Part shown: piece after piece, positions 35,355-44,362 of the stretch | Position numbering within the stretch: position 1 is the stretch's first letter | How the letters are laid out: each line of letters opens with the position of its first letter | DNA from: Flavobacterium ardleyense | GTDB taxonomy: Bacteria; Bacteroidota; Bacteroidia; Flavobacteriales; Flavobacteriaceae | DNA length: 64,000 nt | Direction of reading: 5' to 3' | Assembly: GCF_033547075.1 (NCBI RefSeq) | Contig: NZ_CP137891.1 | Location: forward strand, 806,001-870,000 | Notes under the pieces: model-generated | Database searches by the model: none | The model's input: only the letters and a program-made list of their open reading frames with translations | Told to the model about the DNA's origin: nothing | Program-made: the position numbers and the translations under genes

Positions 35355-36224
35355 ATGGATACCAAAGAGATTCTCCAAAAAGTTCGAAAAATTGAAATTA
35401 AGACCCGAAGATTGAGCGATCATATCTTCTCGGGCGAATACCACACGTCTTTCAAGGGCCGTGGTATGACCTTTAGCGAGGTGCGTCAATATCAGTTTGG
35501 AGATGATGTGCGATCAATAGATTGGAATGTTACGGCTAGATACCGCGAACCTTATGTAAAGGTTTTTGAGGAAGAACGCGAACTGACCATGATGTTGATG
35601 GTAGATGTAAGTGGATCTGCATTATTTGGAACATCAAAACAGTTTAAAAACGAAATAGTAGCAGAAATCGCTGCAACAATGGCGTTTTCGGCAACGGTGA
35701 ATAATGATAAAATTGGTTTGATGTTATTTTCAGATCAGATTGAATTATTTATTCCACCCAAAAAAGGCAAATCGCACGTCTTGAGAATCATTAGAGAATT
35801 GGTAGAGTTTACTCCAAAAAGTAATAAAACCAATCTGTCTCAAGCATTGCAGTTTTTGTCTAGAGTTATGAAGAAAAAAGCAATTGTCTTTTTGATTTCA
35901 GATTTTATGACCAATGATGATTACGATAAAACACTGAAGATTGCGGCTAGAAAACACGATTTAACTGCAATTAGAGTATACGATCCAAGAGAAGAAAAAC
36001 TTCCGAATGTTGGAATTGTAAATGTACTTGACGCCGAAAGTGGCGAAATAATGTTGGTGGATACTTCATCCAAAAAAGTGAGAATGGAGTATGAGAAAGA
36101 TTATCACGAGAAAGTAAAAACTTTTCAAGAAACCTTTACGCGCAATGGAGCAGGAACTGTGAGCACACGTGTAGATCAGAGCTACGTAACGAAGTTATTG
36201 GCTTATTTTAAATCTAGAGGATAA
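35355..36224 (+). CDS. DUF58 domain protein of the Bat operon
   Basis: A 289-residue cytosolic protein. Residues 30-65 carry the DUF58 signature GRGMTFSEVRQYQFGDDVRS followed by IDWNVTARYREPYVK. The rest adopts a VWA-like fold with a degenerate MIDAS (VDVSGSALFG, ISDFM). It is the standard partner of MoxR ATPases. It ends overlapping the ATG of the next reading frame, which indicates translational coupling. Likely part of an envelope stress/aerotolerance assembly; the molecular role is not established. Confidence 0.92.
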   Translation: MDTKEILQKVRKIEIKTRRLSDHIFSGEYHTSFKGRGMTFSEVRQYQFGDDVRSIDWNVTARYREPYVKVFEEERELTMMLMVDVSGSALFGTSKQFKNEIVAEIAATMAFSATVNNDKIGLMLFSDQIELFIPPKKGKSHVLRIIRELVEFTPKSNKTNLSQALQFLSRVMKKKAIVFLISDFMTNDDYDKTLKIAARKHDLTAIRVYDPREEKLPNVGIVNVLDAESGEIMLVDTSSKKVRMEYEKDYHEKVKTFQETFTRNGAGTVSTRVDQSYVTKLLAYFKSRG

Positions 36225-36244
36225 TGTGTTTGACTTTTTATAAA

Positions 36245-37852
36245 ATGACAAAAATTAAATTTTTAATATTCTTTTTTTTACTGCAGATTACAGCTTTTGC
36301 CCAAACAAAACCTGTGGCTACATCTGTTGATACACTCAAAAATAAAATAGGTGCTCAGTTTAACTTAACTATTAAAGTTACTGCTGATGCTGATGCGAAG
36401 ATTATTTTCCCAAGTTCAAATAGGTTCGGAGCGCTTGAAGTAATCAGATCTTACGAGATTGATACTGTAAAAACTGATTCGAAGTACGAATTTGTTAAGC
36501 GATACGGAATTACTCAATTTGATTCTGGGCGTTATACAATTCCGCAACTTCCTTTGATGATTAATAAAAAGGGGTTTATGTCGGATAGTATTTCGATAGA
36601 AATCTCCAATGTGCAAGTTGATACTTTAAAGCAGAAGATGTTCGAAATTAAGGACATTGACAAGAGCGAACAAGAATCTTCTATTTGGTGGAAATTTTTG
36701 TTGGTTGTACTAGTAATCGCAGCAATTGTGGCGGCGGTTTGGTATTTCTTGAAAAATAAAAAGCACACGGTTGAAGAAGAGATAATTTATAAAACTCCAA
36801 TCGAAAAGGCAACGACACTACTTGCTCAATTAGAAAAGAAAGAGCTTTGGCAGAAAGGTCAAATAAAATCTTATTATAGTGAATTGACCGATATTGCTCG
36901 AATTTATATTGAAGAAGCAATCAAAATTCCAGCAATGGAAAGTACCACTTCTGAACTTATTGCAGGTTTACAATCAGCAACTCTCAGAAAACATATTAAC
37001 ATCAGTCCAGAAACGGTTCAGAATCTTGAATCAGTTTTGATGCAAGCCGACTTGGTGAAATTTGCCAAATCAAAACCGCTGGATTATGAAATTGCCGAAG
37101 ATCGAAAAAAGATTTCTTCCACCATTGTAACGTTGGACAAATCGATTCCAGAAGAAATCGAAGAGGAAAAATTGGTTGAGATTGATAATAGCGCAGAAAT
37201 TGCTGAAAAGAACAAAAGAGCTTCACAAATAAAGTGGGCAATTGGAAGTGTGGTAGGACTTATAGTAGTTGTTTTAGCATTTTTTATCGCCACGACTGGT
37301 TTCGAAAATGTAAAAGACACCGTGCTTAGAAATCCAAATAAGATTTTACTAGAACGTACGTGGGTTAATAGCGAATACGGAAATCCTGGAGTTTTGATTG
37401 AAACGCCAAAAGTATTGCTTAGAATGAAAAACGATCCGACGATGCCAAAGGAATCGGTAGCGATGTTGCAAGATTTTCAATCATTTTCTGATGGAACAAT
37501 TGGTGATGGTTTTTATGTAAATGTTGCCACAAAAAGATTTAAAGAAGAAACCAAGGTCGATCTTAACGAAGCAGTGAATGGTTTGGTTGATTTACTAGAA
37601 AAGCAAGGAGTTCAGAATATGCTAGTTAAGCAAGAATCGTTCGATACCAAGCAAGGAATTGTGGGTGTGAAAGCTTCTGGAACTTTCTATATGGGCAATA
37701 GCAGCACAAAACAATACTATGAAATTTTGCTTTTTGGACAAGACAATGGACTTCAGCAAGTGGTGATTACCCACGACGACGAAGATAAATATGCAAAAGA
37801 AATTTCGGAGAAAATTCTAAATTCTGTTGAACTTAAAAAAGCTGCAAAATGA
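36245..37852 (+). CDS. Two-helix membrane protein of the Bat operon (BatD-like N-domain)
   Basis: About 535 residues from the ATG at 36245 (MTKIKFLIFFFLLQITAFAQ, signal peptide); an ATG at 36224 overlapping the DUF58 stop would add seven residues. The periplasmic N-terminal Ig-like domain (about 20-130) resembles the start of BatD proteins. Transmembrane segments lie at about 146-168 (FLLVVLVIAAIVAAVWYFL) and 332-354 (WAIGSVVGLIVVVLAFFIA), with a cytosolic helical domain between and an extracytoplasmic domain at the C-terminus (about 360-535). It overlaps batA by 4 bases. Conserved in this operon in flavobacteria, no defined biochemical role. Confidence 0.8.
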   Translation: MTKIKFLIFFFLLQITAFAQTKPVATSVDTLKNKIGAQFNLTIKVTADADAKIIFPSSNRFGALEVIRSYEIDTVKTDSKYEFVKRYGITQFDSGRYTIPQLPLMINKKGFMSDSISIEISNVQVDTLKQKMFEIKDIDKSEQESSIWWKFLLVVLVIAAIVAAVWYFLKNKKHTVEEEIIYKTPIEKATTLLAQLEKKELWQKGQIKSYYSELTDIARIYIEEAIKIPAMESTTSELIAGLQSATLRKHINISPETVQNLESVLMQADLVKFAKSKPLDYEIAEDRKKISSTIVTLDKSIPEEIEEEKLVEIDNSAEIAEKNKRASQIKWAIGSVVGLIVVVLAFFIATTGFENVKDTVLRNPNKILLERTWVNSEYGNPGVLIETPKVLLRMKNDPTMPKESVAMLQDFQSFSDGTIGDGFYVNVATKRFKEETKVDLNEAVNGLVDLLEKQGVQNMLVKQESFDTKQGIVGVKASGTFYMGNSSTKQYYEILLFGQDNGLQQVVITHDDEDKYAKEISEKILNSVELKKAAK

Positions 37853-38856
37853 TTTTAGAAAACTTAGAATTTTTAAATCCCGAATTTTTCTGGCTATTGG
37901 TACTTCTTCCAATTGCGGGAGTTTGGTATTATAATAATAGAAAAAGACAAACTGCAACTCTAAGAATGAGTTCGGTAGCAGGTTTTAAGAAATCAGAATC
38001 CTTTGCGGTAAAGATTTATCCGTATTTGATCGTCATGAGATTTTTGGCTTTAGCCTTAATCATTGTCGCAATGGCAAGACCAAGATCTACAGATGTGAGT
38101 AGCAAGTATAGCAGTTCTAACGGAATTGATATCGTAATCGCCACGGACGTTTCTGGGAGTATGTTGGCGAGAGATTTAAAACCGAACAGACTTGAGGCTT
38201 TGAAGGAAGTGGCAGAACAATTTGTAAAAGAAAGACAAAATGATCGAATTGGATTAATATTATACGCTGCCGAAGCTTACACCAAAACACCTGTTACTAG
38301 CGATAAAGCTTTAGTAGCTAGTGCTATTCAAAGTATCGAATACAATAATAAATTACAAGACGGAACTGCAATTGGAATGGGACTTGCCACGGCGGTTAAC
38401 AGACTAAAAGATAGCAAGGCGAAAAGTAAAATCGTGGTTTTGATGACGGATGGTGTAAACAACGCTGGTTTTATTGAACCTGAAACCGCTGCCGATATTG
38501 CAGCCGAATACGGAATCAAAGTTTACACAATTGGAATTGGAACTACTGGAATGGCCGAATCGCCTTATGCATACGCTCCAAACGGTCAGTTTATTTTCCG
38601 AATGATGCCTGTAGAAATTGACGAGCCACTGATGAAAAGCATTGCCAAGAAAACTGACGGCAAGTATTATCGAGCAACTAGTAAAAATAGTTTGAAACAG
38701 ATATACGAGGAAATCAATAAGCTTGAAACTTCAGAAGTGGAAGAGCTTAAATTTTATAATTATAAAGAACTCTTTAGACCATTTGCAATAGCGGCATTCG
38801 CATTACTGCTGGTGGAAATACTATTAAGACGAACAATTTTTAGAAGCTTTATTTAA
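37849..38856 (+). CDS. batA: BatA, VWA-domain membrane protein
   Basis: A 335-residue inner-membrane protein with N-terminal helices (about 10-28 and 58-78), a VWA domain at about 88-290 and a C-terminal helix (FAIAAFALLLVEILLRR). The MIDAS is intact: DVSGSMLARD (DxSxS), the Thr in 'QDGTAIG' and the Asp in VVLMTDGVNN. It overlaps the preceding gene by 4 bases (ATGA type) and is followed after 3 bases by batB. BatA-BatE form the Bacteroides aerotolerance cluster, associated with resistance to oxygen stress and envelope integrity. Confidence 0.94.
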   Translation: MILENLEFLNPEFFWLLVLLPIAGVWYYNNRKRQTATLRMSSVAGFKKSESFAVKIYPYLIVMRFLALALIIVAMARPRSTDVSSKYSSSNGIDIVIATDVSGSMLARDLKPNRLEALKEVAEQFVKERQNDRIGLILYAAEAYTKTPVTSDKALVASAIQSIEYNNKLQDGTAIGMGLATAVNRLKDSKAKSKIVVLMTDGVNNAGFIEPETAADIAAEYGIKVYTIGIGTTGMAESPYAYAPNGQFIFRMMPVEIDEPLMKSIAKKTDGKYYRATSKNSLKQIYEEINKLETSEVEELKFYNYKELFRPFAIAAFALLLVEILLRRTIFRSFI

Positions 38857-38859
38857 GAG

Positions 38860-39900
38860 ATGTACGAATTAGACGAAAAAAAATACTTTTATCTGCTCAT
38901 TATCATTCCGATTTTGCTGCTCATCTTTCTGTACAATCAGTATTGGAAGAGAAAGAAGCAGCGTGAATTTGGTGATTTAGAATTGCTAAAAAGGCTGAGT
39001 CCAGACAAATCAGTATTTAAGAACTGGATAAAGTTTGTTATAATATTATTGGCGTTTGTTGCTCTTACCGTGGCTTTGGTAAATCCGAAGATTGGTACAA
39101 AAACTGAGACTGTAAATAGAGAAGGAATTGATATTGTTTTTGCGGTGGATGTCTCCAAAAGTATGCTGGCCGAAGATATTGCGCCAAGCAGATTGGAGAA
39201 GACAAAACAGATAATTTCGCAAATCATCAACAATCTAGCAGGCGATAGAGTTGGAATCGTGGCCTATGCCGCAAGTGCTTTTCCAGTTCTGCCGATTACC
39301 ACAGATTATGGTGCTGCCAAATTGTTCTTGCAAGGAATGAATACTGATATTGTGTCTTCTCAAGGAACTTCACTTTCGGATGCGATTTCTTTATCTACTT
39401 CATTTTTTACCGATGACAAAAGTAGAAGTAAGCTCATCGTCCTACTTTCTGATGGAGAAGATCATGATCTTGATGTTGAAGAAGCATTAAAAGATGCAAA
39501 GAAGAGAAATTTAAAAATTATTACGGTTGGATTGGGAACCGAAAGAGGGGGTCCAATTCCAGTGAAAGTTGGCGGAAGTGCCATTAGTTTAAAAAGGGAC
39601 AACAATAATGATGTAGTAATTACAAAACTTGAAGCCGATAATCTAAGGATGATTGCCAACAAGACAGGCGGAGGATATATTGATGGTAGCAATACCAAAA
39701 ATGTTGTAGATTATGTCAAAAATGCCTTGGATAATATTGAGAAAAAGGAGTTCGAAACTCAGCAATTTACAGATTACAACTCGCAATTTCAATGGTTTTT
39801 GGGAGTAGCACTTTTTTTGTTATTGTTGGATATATTTTTATTACAAAGAAAAACGAAGTGGGTTAAGAAATTGAATTTGTTTAATGATAAACAGGAATAA
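38860..39900 (+). CDS. batB: BatB, VWA-domain membrane protein
   Basis: A 346-residue paralogue of BatA: N-terminal helices (YLLIIIPILLLIFLYN and FVIILLAFVALTVALV), VWA domain with the MIDAS DVSKSMLAED and LLSDGEDHDL, and a C-terminal helix (WFLGVALFLLLLDIFLL). The reading frame overlaps an upstream in-frame ATG of the next gene, but the preferred batC start is downstream of it. Expected to assemble with BatA and BatC at the inner membrane. Confidence 0.94.
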   Translation: MYELDEKKYFYLLIIIPILLLIFLYNQYWKRKKQREFGDLELLKRLSPDKSVFKNWIKFVIILLAFVALTVALVNPKIGTKTETVNREGIDIVFAVDVSKSMLAEDIAPSRLEKTKQIISQIINNLAGDRVGIVAYAASAFPVLPITTDYGAAKLFLQGMNTDIVSSQGTSLSDAISLSTSFFTDDKSRSKLIVLLSDGEDHDLDVEEALKDAKKRNLKIITVGLGTERGGPIPVKVGGSAISLKRDNNNDVVITKLEADNLRMIANKTGGGYIDGSNTKNVVDYVKNALDNIEKKEFETQQFTDYNSQFQWFLGVALFLLLLDIFLLQRKTKWVKKLNLFNDKQE

Positions 39901-39922
39901 CAATCAAAAAACAAGGAATGCG

Positions 39923-40675
39923 ATGAGAAGTTTTTTAATAGTCATAGGTATTTTATCAAGCATATTTTCTTTTGCTCAGGAGCGTGACAAAGCACTTCCG
40001 AAGGCGAATAAGGAATATCAAAAAAAAGAATACCAAGATGCCGAAGCTGGATATAGAGTTTCTGCTTCTGCCTTTCCGGATAAGTCGTCGGCATTTTATA
40101 ATTTGGGAAATTCAATTTATAAGCAAAAACAATTTTCTGAATCAAAAAATGCATATTTGAATGCTGCAAAGAATGCTACTTCGAGAGTTGACAAACACCG
40201 AGCGTATCACAATCTTGGCAACGTTTTTATGATCGAAAAAAACTATACTGCCGCAGTAGAATCTTATAAAAATGCACTTATCAACAATCCTGCGGATGAA
40301 GAATCTAGGTACAATTTTGCATTAGCGAAAAAAATGCTCAAAGATAATCCACCGCCAAAAGAAGATAAGGAAAAGGAAAAAGAGGATAAGAAAAAAGAAG
40401 AAGACAAGGAGAAGCAAGATCAGGATAAGAAAGATCAGGATAAGAAAGATCAGGACAAGAAGGATCAAGACAAAAAGGACGGAAAAGATCAGGATGACAA
40501 TAAGAAGCCTGAAAAACCAGCCGATAAAGGAGAGCCTAAGCCAGAAAGCGGAATCTCTAAGCAGAGAATCGAGAATATGCTTGACGCGGTAGGAAACGAA
40601 GAGAAGAAAGTTCAGGAAAAAATGATCAAAGGCAAGGAGCGTGGCAAGCCAGTAAAAGTTGAAAAAGACTGGTAA
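39923..40675 (+). CDS. batC: BatC, TPR protein with highly charged tail
   Basis: About 250 residues from the ATG at 39923 (MRSFLIVIGILSSIFSFAQ, signal peptide); an upstream ATG at 39884 inside batB would mask the signal. TPR motifs span about 20-135 (AFYNLGNSIYKQKQFSESKN, AYHNLGNVFMIEKNYTAAVE). The C-terminal 110 residues are almost only K, D, E and Q in short repeats such as KDQDKKDQDKK, a disordered polyampholyte. Periplasmic; typical for BatC. The simple-sequence coding stretch (40370-40500) may vary in length between strains. Confidence 0.92.
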   Translation: MRSFLIVIGILSSIFSFAQERDKALPKANKEYQKKEYQDAEAGYRVSASAFPDKSSAFYNLGNSIYKQKQFSESKNAYLNAAKNATSRVDKHRAYHNLGNVFMIEKNYTAAVESYKNALINNPADEESRYNFALAKKMLKDNPPPKEDKEKEKEDKKKEEDKEKQDQDKKDQDKKDQDKKDQDKKDGKDQDDNKKPEKPADKGEPKPESGISKQRIENMLDAVGNEEKKVQEKMIKGKERGKPVKVEKDW

Positions 40676-40756
40676 AACCTCGTTAAAGTTATATTTAGTT
40701 CGTCAAAATTTTAAAAAACTTGTAGTAACTTGATTTGTTCTACAAAAGGATAGAAA

Positions 40757-42511
40757 ATGAAAAATTACCTCATACTATTTTTATTATCAATTAATGCACT
40801 GAGCGCACAAGTGCAGTTTGAGGCAAAAGTGACCAAGCAATCACTTGCATTAAACGAGCGAGTTCGTGTAGATTTTTCGATGAATGCAGATGGCGATAAT
40901 TTTACTCCACCTTCATTTGATGGCTTCAGAATCGTTGCCGGCCCTAGTCAGCAGGTGAGTCAATCATGGGTAAATGGTAGAAGTTCTTTCAGAAAAACCT
41001 ATTCCTATATATTATTGCCCACCCAGAAAGGGAATTTGACTATTCAACAAGCTTCAATTGAAATTGACAATCAAATTTACAAAACTGCACCTATTCGCTT
41101 AAGCGTAACCGCAGCGGTAGAGCAGGCGAGAGATCCAAATGATACTCAAGTCTCGGTTGGTGATGCGTTGCATCTAGTGGCAGAAGTGTCAAAGACAAAT
41201 CCGTACATCAACGAACCCATTACTGTAGTTTACAAATTATACTTTAGCTACAATATAGGAATTACCAATTGGCGTGAACTCAACAAACCTAAATATAATG
41301 ATTTTTGGAGTCAAAATATCGATATTAAACAACTGCAGGTAGAAGAAGGAACGTATAAAAACGAACGTTACAGATATGTAATTCTTCGTAAAACAGTCTT
41401 GTATCCACAGAAAACGGGTGCGTTGGACATCGAACCACTTTCGTTGGATATCGATGTAGAAGTGCCTTCCAATAGACGAACTGTCTTTGGTCAAGTAATT
41501 ACCACAAAAGATCATAAACGTGTAGCAGCAGGAAAGAAAACTTTAAATGTCAAGGCATTGCCTACCAACGGAAAGCCAGAAGATTTTGGTGGAGCTGTTG
41601 GAACGTTTGACTTTAAAGTAACTCCATCCAAAACAACCTTGAACAACGGAGAATCTTTAGATTTGCTGGTAAATGTTAGTGGAAAAGGAAATTTAAAACT
41701 TTTTGATTTGCCAAAACCTGTTGTTCCAGCTGGTTTGGAGAGATATGATGCCGTACGTGACGAAAAAGTTAATACCAATCTAAATGGGATGAGCGGAAGA
41801 GTAACCGATTCCTATTCAATTGTTCCACAATTTAAAGGAAATTATACCATCAAATCAATGGCTTTCACTTATTTCGATTTAAGTTCAAATAGCTATAAAA
41901 CTATAAATTCAGGGGATATTGTAATAAATGTAATGGACGGACCCTCGGCGGGAAACACAGCGATCGCCGCAAACAATTCAGCCGAAAAAACCAAGGTTAA
42001 TGCGCAAAAGCAATTTGAATATATAAAATTAAAAAGCACTTTGAAAAATGCGGACGACGAAGATTTCTTTAAATCTACATTATTTTATTTGCTTCTTGCA
42101 ATTCCGTTCGCTGCAGTTCCATTTGTAATTATTCTCAAAAGACAGCGGGAGAAAACGGCGAGTGACATTCAAGGAAATAAGATTAAGAAGTCCAATAAAC
42201 TAGCAAAAAAATACCTCTCAGAAGCGAAAGAAAATCTTGGAAACAAGGAGTTATTCTATATTTCGCTGGAGAAAGCTTTGCACAATTTCCTAAAAGCGAA
42301 ATTGCAAATAGAAACTTCTGAAATGAGTAAAGAGACAATCCAGAGTATATTGATGTCACGAAATGCTTCGGCACAAACAACACGTCAGGTAATTACACTA
42401 ATAGAAAACTGCGATTTTGCGCGCTATGCGCCATCATCAAATGTTGCGATTCAGCAAGATTACGACAAGGCGGTTGTCATTATTTCTGAACTTGAAAAAC
42501 AGATAAAATAA
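40757..42511 (+). CDS. batD: BatD, oxygen-tolerance membrane protein
   Basis: A 584-residue protein with a signal peptide (MKNYLILFLLSINALSAQ), a long periplasmic region of Ig-like beta domains (about 20-415; QVSQSWVNGRSSFRKTYSYI is the conserved BatD strand), one transmembrane helix near 435-455 (FYLLLAIPFAAVPFVIILKR) and a cytosolic helical tail. The full length and domain order fit BatD. One base separates its stop from batE's start, so the genes are co-translated. Confidence 0.93.
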   Translation: MKNYLILFLLSINALSAQVQFEAKVTKQSLALNERVRVDFSMNADGDNFTPPSFDGFRIVAGPSQQVSQSWVNGRSSFRKTYSYILLPTQKGNLTIQQASIEIDNQIYKTAPIRLSVTAAVEQARDPNDTQVSVGDALHLVAEVSKTNPYINEPITVVYKLYFSYNIGITNWRELNKPKYNDFWSQNIDIKQLQVEEGTYKNERYRYVILRKTVLYPQKTGALDIEPLSLDIDVEVPSNRRTVFGQVITTKDHKRVAAGKKTLNVKALPTNGKPEDFGGAVGTFDFKVTPSKTTLNNGESLDLLVNVSGKGNLKLFDLPKPVVPAGLERYDAVRDEKVNTNLNGMSGRVTDSYSIVPQFKGNYTIKSMAFTYFDLSSNSYKTINSGDIVINVMDGPSAGNTAIAANNSAEKTKVNAQKQFEYIKLKSTLKNADDEDFFKSTLFYLLLAIPFAAVPFVIILKRQREKTASDIQGNKIKKSNKLAKKYLSEAKENLGNKELFYISLEKALHNFLKAKLQIETSEMSKETIQSILMSRNASAQTTRQVITLIENCDFARYAPSSNVAIQQDYDKAVVIISELEKQIK

Positions 42512-42512
42512 G

Positions 42513-43271
42513 ATGAGATCATTTATTTATATAGCCGTTTTATTTACTCAAATACTTTTTGCTCAGTCCAAAGCTGAGGCTAAGAAGTTGTTTGAAGAGG
42601 GCAATGATCTTTATCAGAAAGAACAATTTGAACAGGCTGCTGCCAAATACGAACAAGTTTTAAAGGAGGGCTTAGTTTCTGATGAGGTTTATTTTAATCT
42701 CGGAAATAGTTACTACAAATTGAACAAAGTTGCACTCTCAGTTTATAATTTTGAAAAAGCAAAGCAGCTAAATCCAACTTGCTCAAGTGTCGAAAACAAT
42801 CTGCACTTCTCGCGTCAGCTTGCCGTAGATGAGTTTGATGTAGTGCCAAGAGTAGGAATGGACAAGCTGATTTTTGATACAACCTCAATTTTTCATTACA
42901 ATACCTGGGCGTGGATAGGAGTAGGAATGGCTTTCTTATTCTTTCTCGCTTTCGCAGGATATTACTATTCGAACTACAATATTACAAAGCGTTTATTTTT
43001 TAGCGGTATGGTAGGACTGTTGGTTTTAATGACACTTGCATTGCTTTCGGCTAATTTTCAGAAAAAATATCGAGATTCTAACAAGTCAGCAATAGTTTTC
43101 GAGACCGTTATTTCAGTTCGCAGCGAGCCAAAAGAGACATCTCCGGAGATTACACCAATTCATGAAGGTGCAAAAGTGCTAATTATTGAGGATATAAACG
43201 GTTGGAATAAAGTGGCCTTGCCTAATGGTGTACAAGGATGGCTACCTAAAACTGCGATTAGAAAACTTTAA
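42513..43271 (+). CDS. batE: BatE, TPR protein with two membrane helices and SH3-like domain
   Basis: A 252-residue protein: signal peptide (MRSFIYIAVLFTQILFAQ), TPR repeats at about 20-95 (VYFNLGNSYYKLNKVALSVY), transmembrane helices near 130-150 (TWAWIGVGMAFLFFLAFAGY) and 160-180, and a bacterial SH3 domain at about 190-250 (SVRSEPKETSPEITPIHEGA, WLPKTAIRKL). This is the last gene of the Bat operon. The SH3 domain probably contacts peptidoglycan or a partner in the periplasm. Confidence 0.93.
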   Translation: MRSFIYIAVLFTQILFAQSKAEAKKLFEEGNDLYQKEQFEQAAAKYEQVLKEGLVSDEVYFNLGNSYYKLNKVALSVYNFEKAKQLNPTCSSVENNLHFSRQLAVDEFDVVPRVGMDKLIFDTTSIFHYNTWAWIGVGMAFLFFLAFAGYYYSNYNITKRLFFSGMVGLLVLMTLALLSANFQKKYRDSNKSAIVFETVISVRSEPKETSPEITPIHEGAKVLIIEDINGWNKVALPNGVQGWLPKTAIRKL

Positions 43272-43301
43272 AAATTAGTTGGAAACTTGATCTTCCTCTA
43301 T

Positions 43302-43814
43302 TTATTTCTCTTGCGTAAAATCTTGTTTCAGCAACCACTCTTGTAATGATGGATAGATGCTCGTAGCAGTATTTAGCACCGGAAGATAGAAAAGCGACTT
43401 TTCAAGGGTTTCCTTTTCGGCAAAATGATTGGCGAAGTTTACTTTTTCAAAAACCCCTAAACTTACGCCTACGATCAAAACCATTTTAAAGATTCCGAAG
43501 ACACCGCCAAGGATTTTGTTGAAAATTCCCAAGCCAGCAAAGCTAAAAAGTGTGGTAAATACTTTTGCTAGCATTGTAATTGCGATAAATACCAAAATAA
43601 AGGTCAAAGCAAATGATACGACCATAATGGTTTTTGGGGACCAAGAAACAAACGACTGGATCATCAGGTTAAGAGTATTCGAAAACTTTAAAGCTGCCCA
43701 AATTCCAATGAGAAGCGATAGGAATGATGCCAATTCTACAAAAAGCCCATTCCAAATACCTCTCAAAAATCCATAGAGTAAAAATCCTCCAATTAATATA
43801 TCAATAAATTCCAT
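43302..43814 (-). CDS. CvpA family membrane protein
   Basis: A 170-residue inner-membrane protein with four hydrophobic helices (DILIGGFLLYGFLRGIWNGL at the N-terminus, ELASFLSLLIGIWAALKF, VVSFALTFILVFIAITMLAK, GVFGIFKMVLIVGVSLGVF). It matches the CvpA/colicin V production family, which in Gram-negatives affects envelope homeostasis. It is convergent with batE, 30 bases away. Confidence 0.85.
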   Translation of the reverse strand: MEFIDILIGGFLLYGFLRGIWNGLFVELASFLSLLIGIWAALKFSNTLNLMIQSFVSWSPKTIMVVSFALTFILVFIAITMLAKVFTTLFSFAGLGIFNKILGGVFGIFKMVLIVGVSLGVFEKVNFANHFAEKETLEKSLFYLPVLNTATSIYPSLQEWLLKQDFTQEK

Positions 43815-43880
43815 TACAAAAATGTGTTTAAACCTTTTCTGAAGTCAAAAGCTTTATAGTAAGAAGTGAATTTCAAAACC

Positions 43881-43888
43881 TATCTTTG
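43881..43888 (+). promoter_or_regulatory. -7 promoter box upstream of the 118-residue protein gene
   Basis: TATCTTTG fits TAnnTTTG, 54 bases before the ATG at 43943 and directed away from the divergent cvpA gene. Confidence 0.55.
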
Positions 43889-43942
43889 CAAAATAATAGC
43901 TATTAGGATACTTTTCCTAATTCTTCAAAAATAATTTTCACG

Positions 43943-44299
43943 ATGTCAAGAGATATACAATTAAAGGAACGTTGGGAAACCTTGGTTCAGAAGCTTTCAG
44001 ATCAATTTTCGCAGGGAGAAGATCTCGACTTAGATGCGATAATTTATCTGATCGGAGTTCAAGAACTTGGAAAAGTTCATGACAAATACAAGAAAGATGA
44101 AAAGCTTAATCTAATGCATATTGCCATTTGCAGGTGTCTAGAACCTTACGGGTATTACGAATTTGATTATGTAGACAATGATGGTTGGCCACATTATATC
44201 GTAAAAGAGCAATTGCCCCCACTTAGAGCTGGAGAGCAATCAGTATTAATGAAAGACGCGATTGTAAGCTATTTCTTAGAAAAGGAATACATTTCGTAA
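43943..44299 (+). CDS. Conserved small protein of unknown function upstream of pheS
   Basis: A 118-residue cytosolic protein (LKERWETLVQKLSDQFSQ, LDLDAIIYLIGVQELGKVHD, CLEPYGYYEFDYVDNDGWPH) without signal peptide or membrane segment. It appears to be a conserved flavobacterial hypothetical found before pheS. No catalytic motif is visible. It has its own promoter box, and pheS follows after 63 bases with another. Confidence 0.7.
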   Translation: MSRDIQLKERWETLVQKLSDQFSQGEDLDLDAIIYLIGVQELGKVHDKYKKDEKLNLMHIAICRCLEPYGYYEFDYVDNDGWPHYIVKEQLPPLRAGEQSVLMKDAIVSYFLEKEYIS

Positions 44300-44337
44300 T
44301 TATAAAACTTGCATTAGATTCAAGCGAATTTAATTAT

Positions 44338-44345
44338 TAAATTTG
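44338..44345 (+). promoter_or_regulatory. -7 promoter box of pheS
   Basis: TAAATTTG fits TAnnTTTG, 17 bases before the pheS ATG at 44363, giving a very short leader of the kind usual in Bacteroidota. Confidence 0.65.
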
Positions 44346-44362
44346 CAGCACATTCCACTATT

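Noticed and set aside
39884..39922. Upstream start for batC inside batB
   Set aside because: It would place 13 polar residues ahead of a clear signal peptide that begins at the ATG at 39923.
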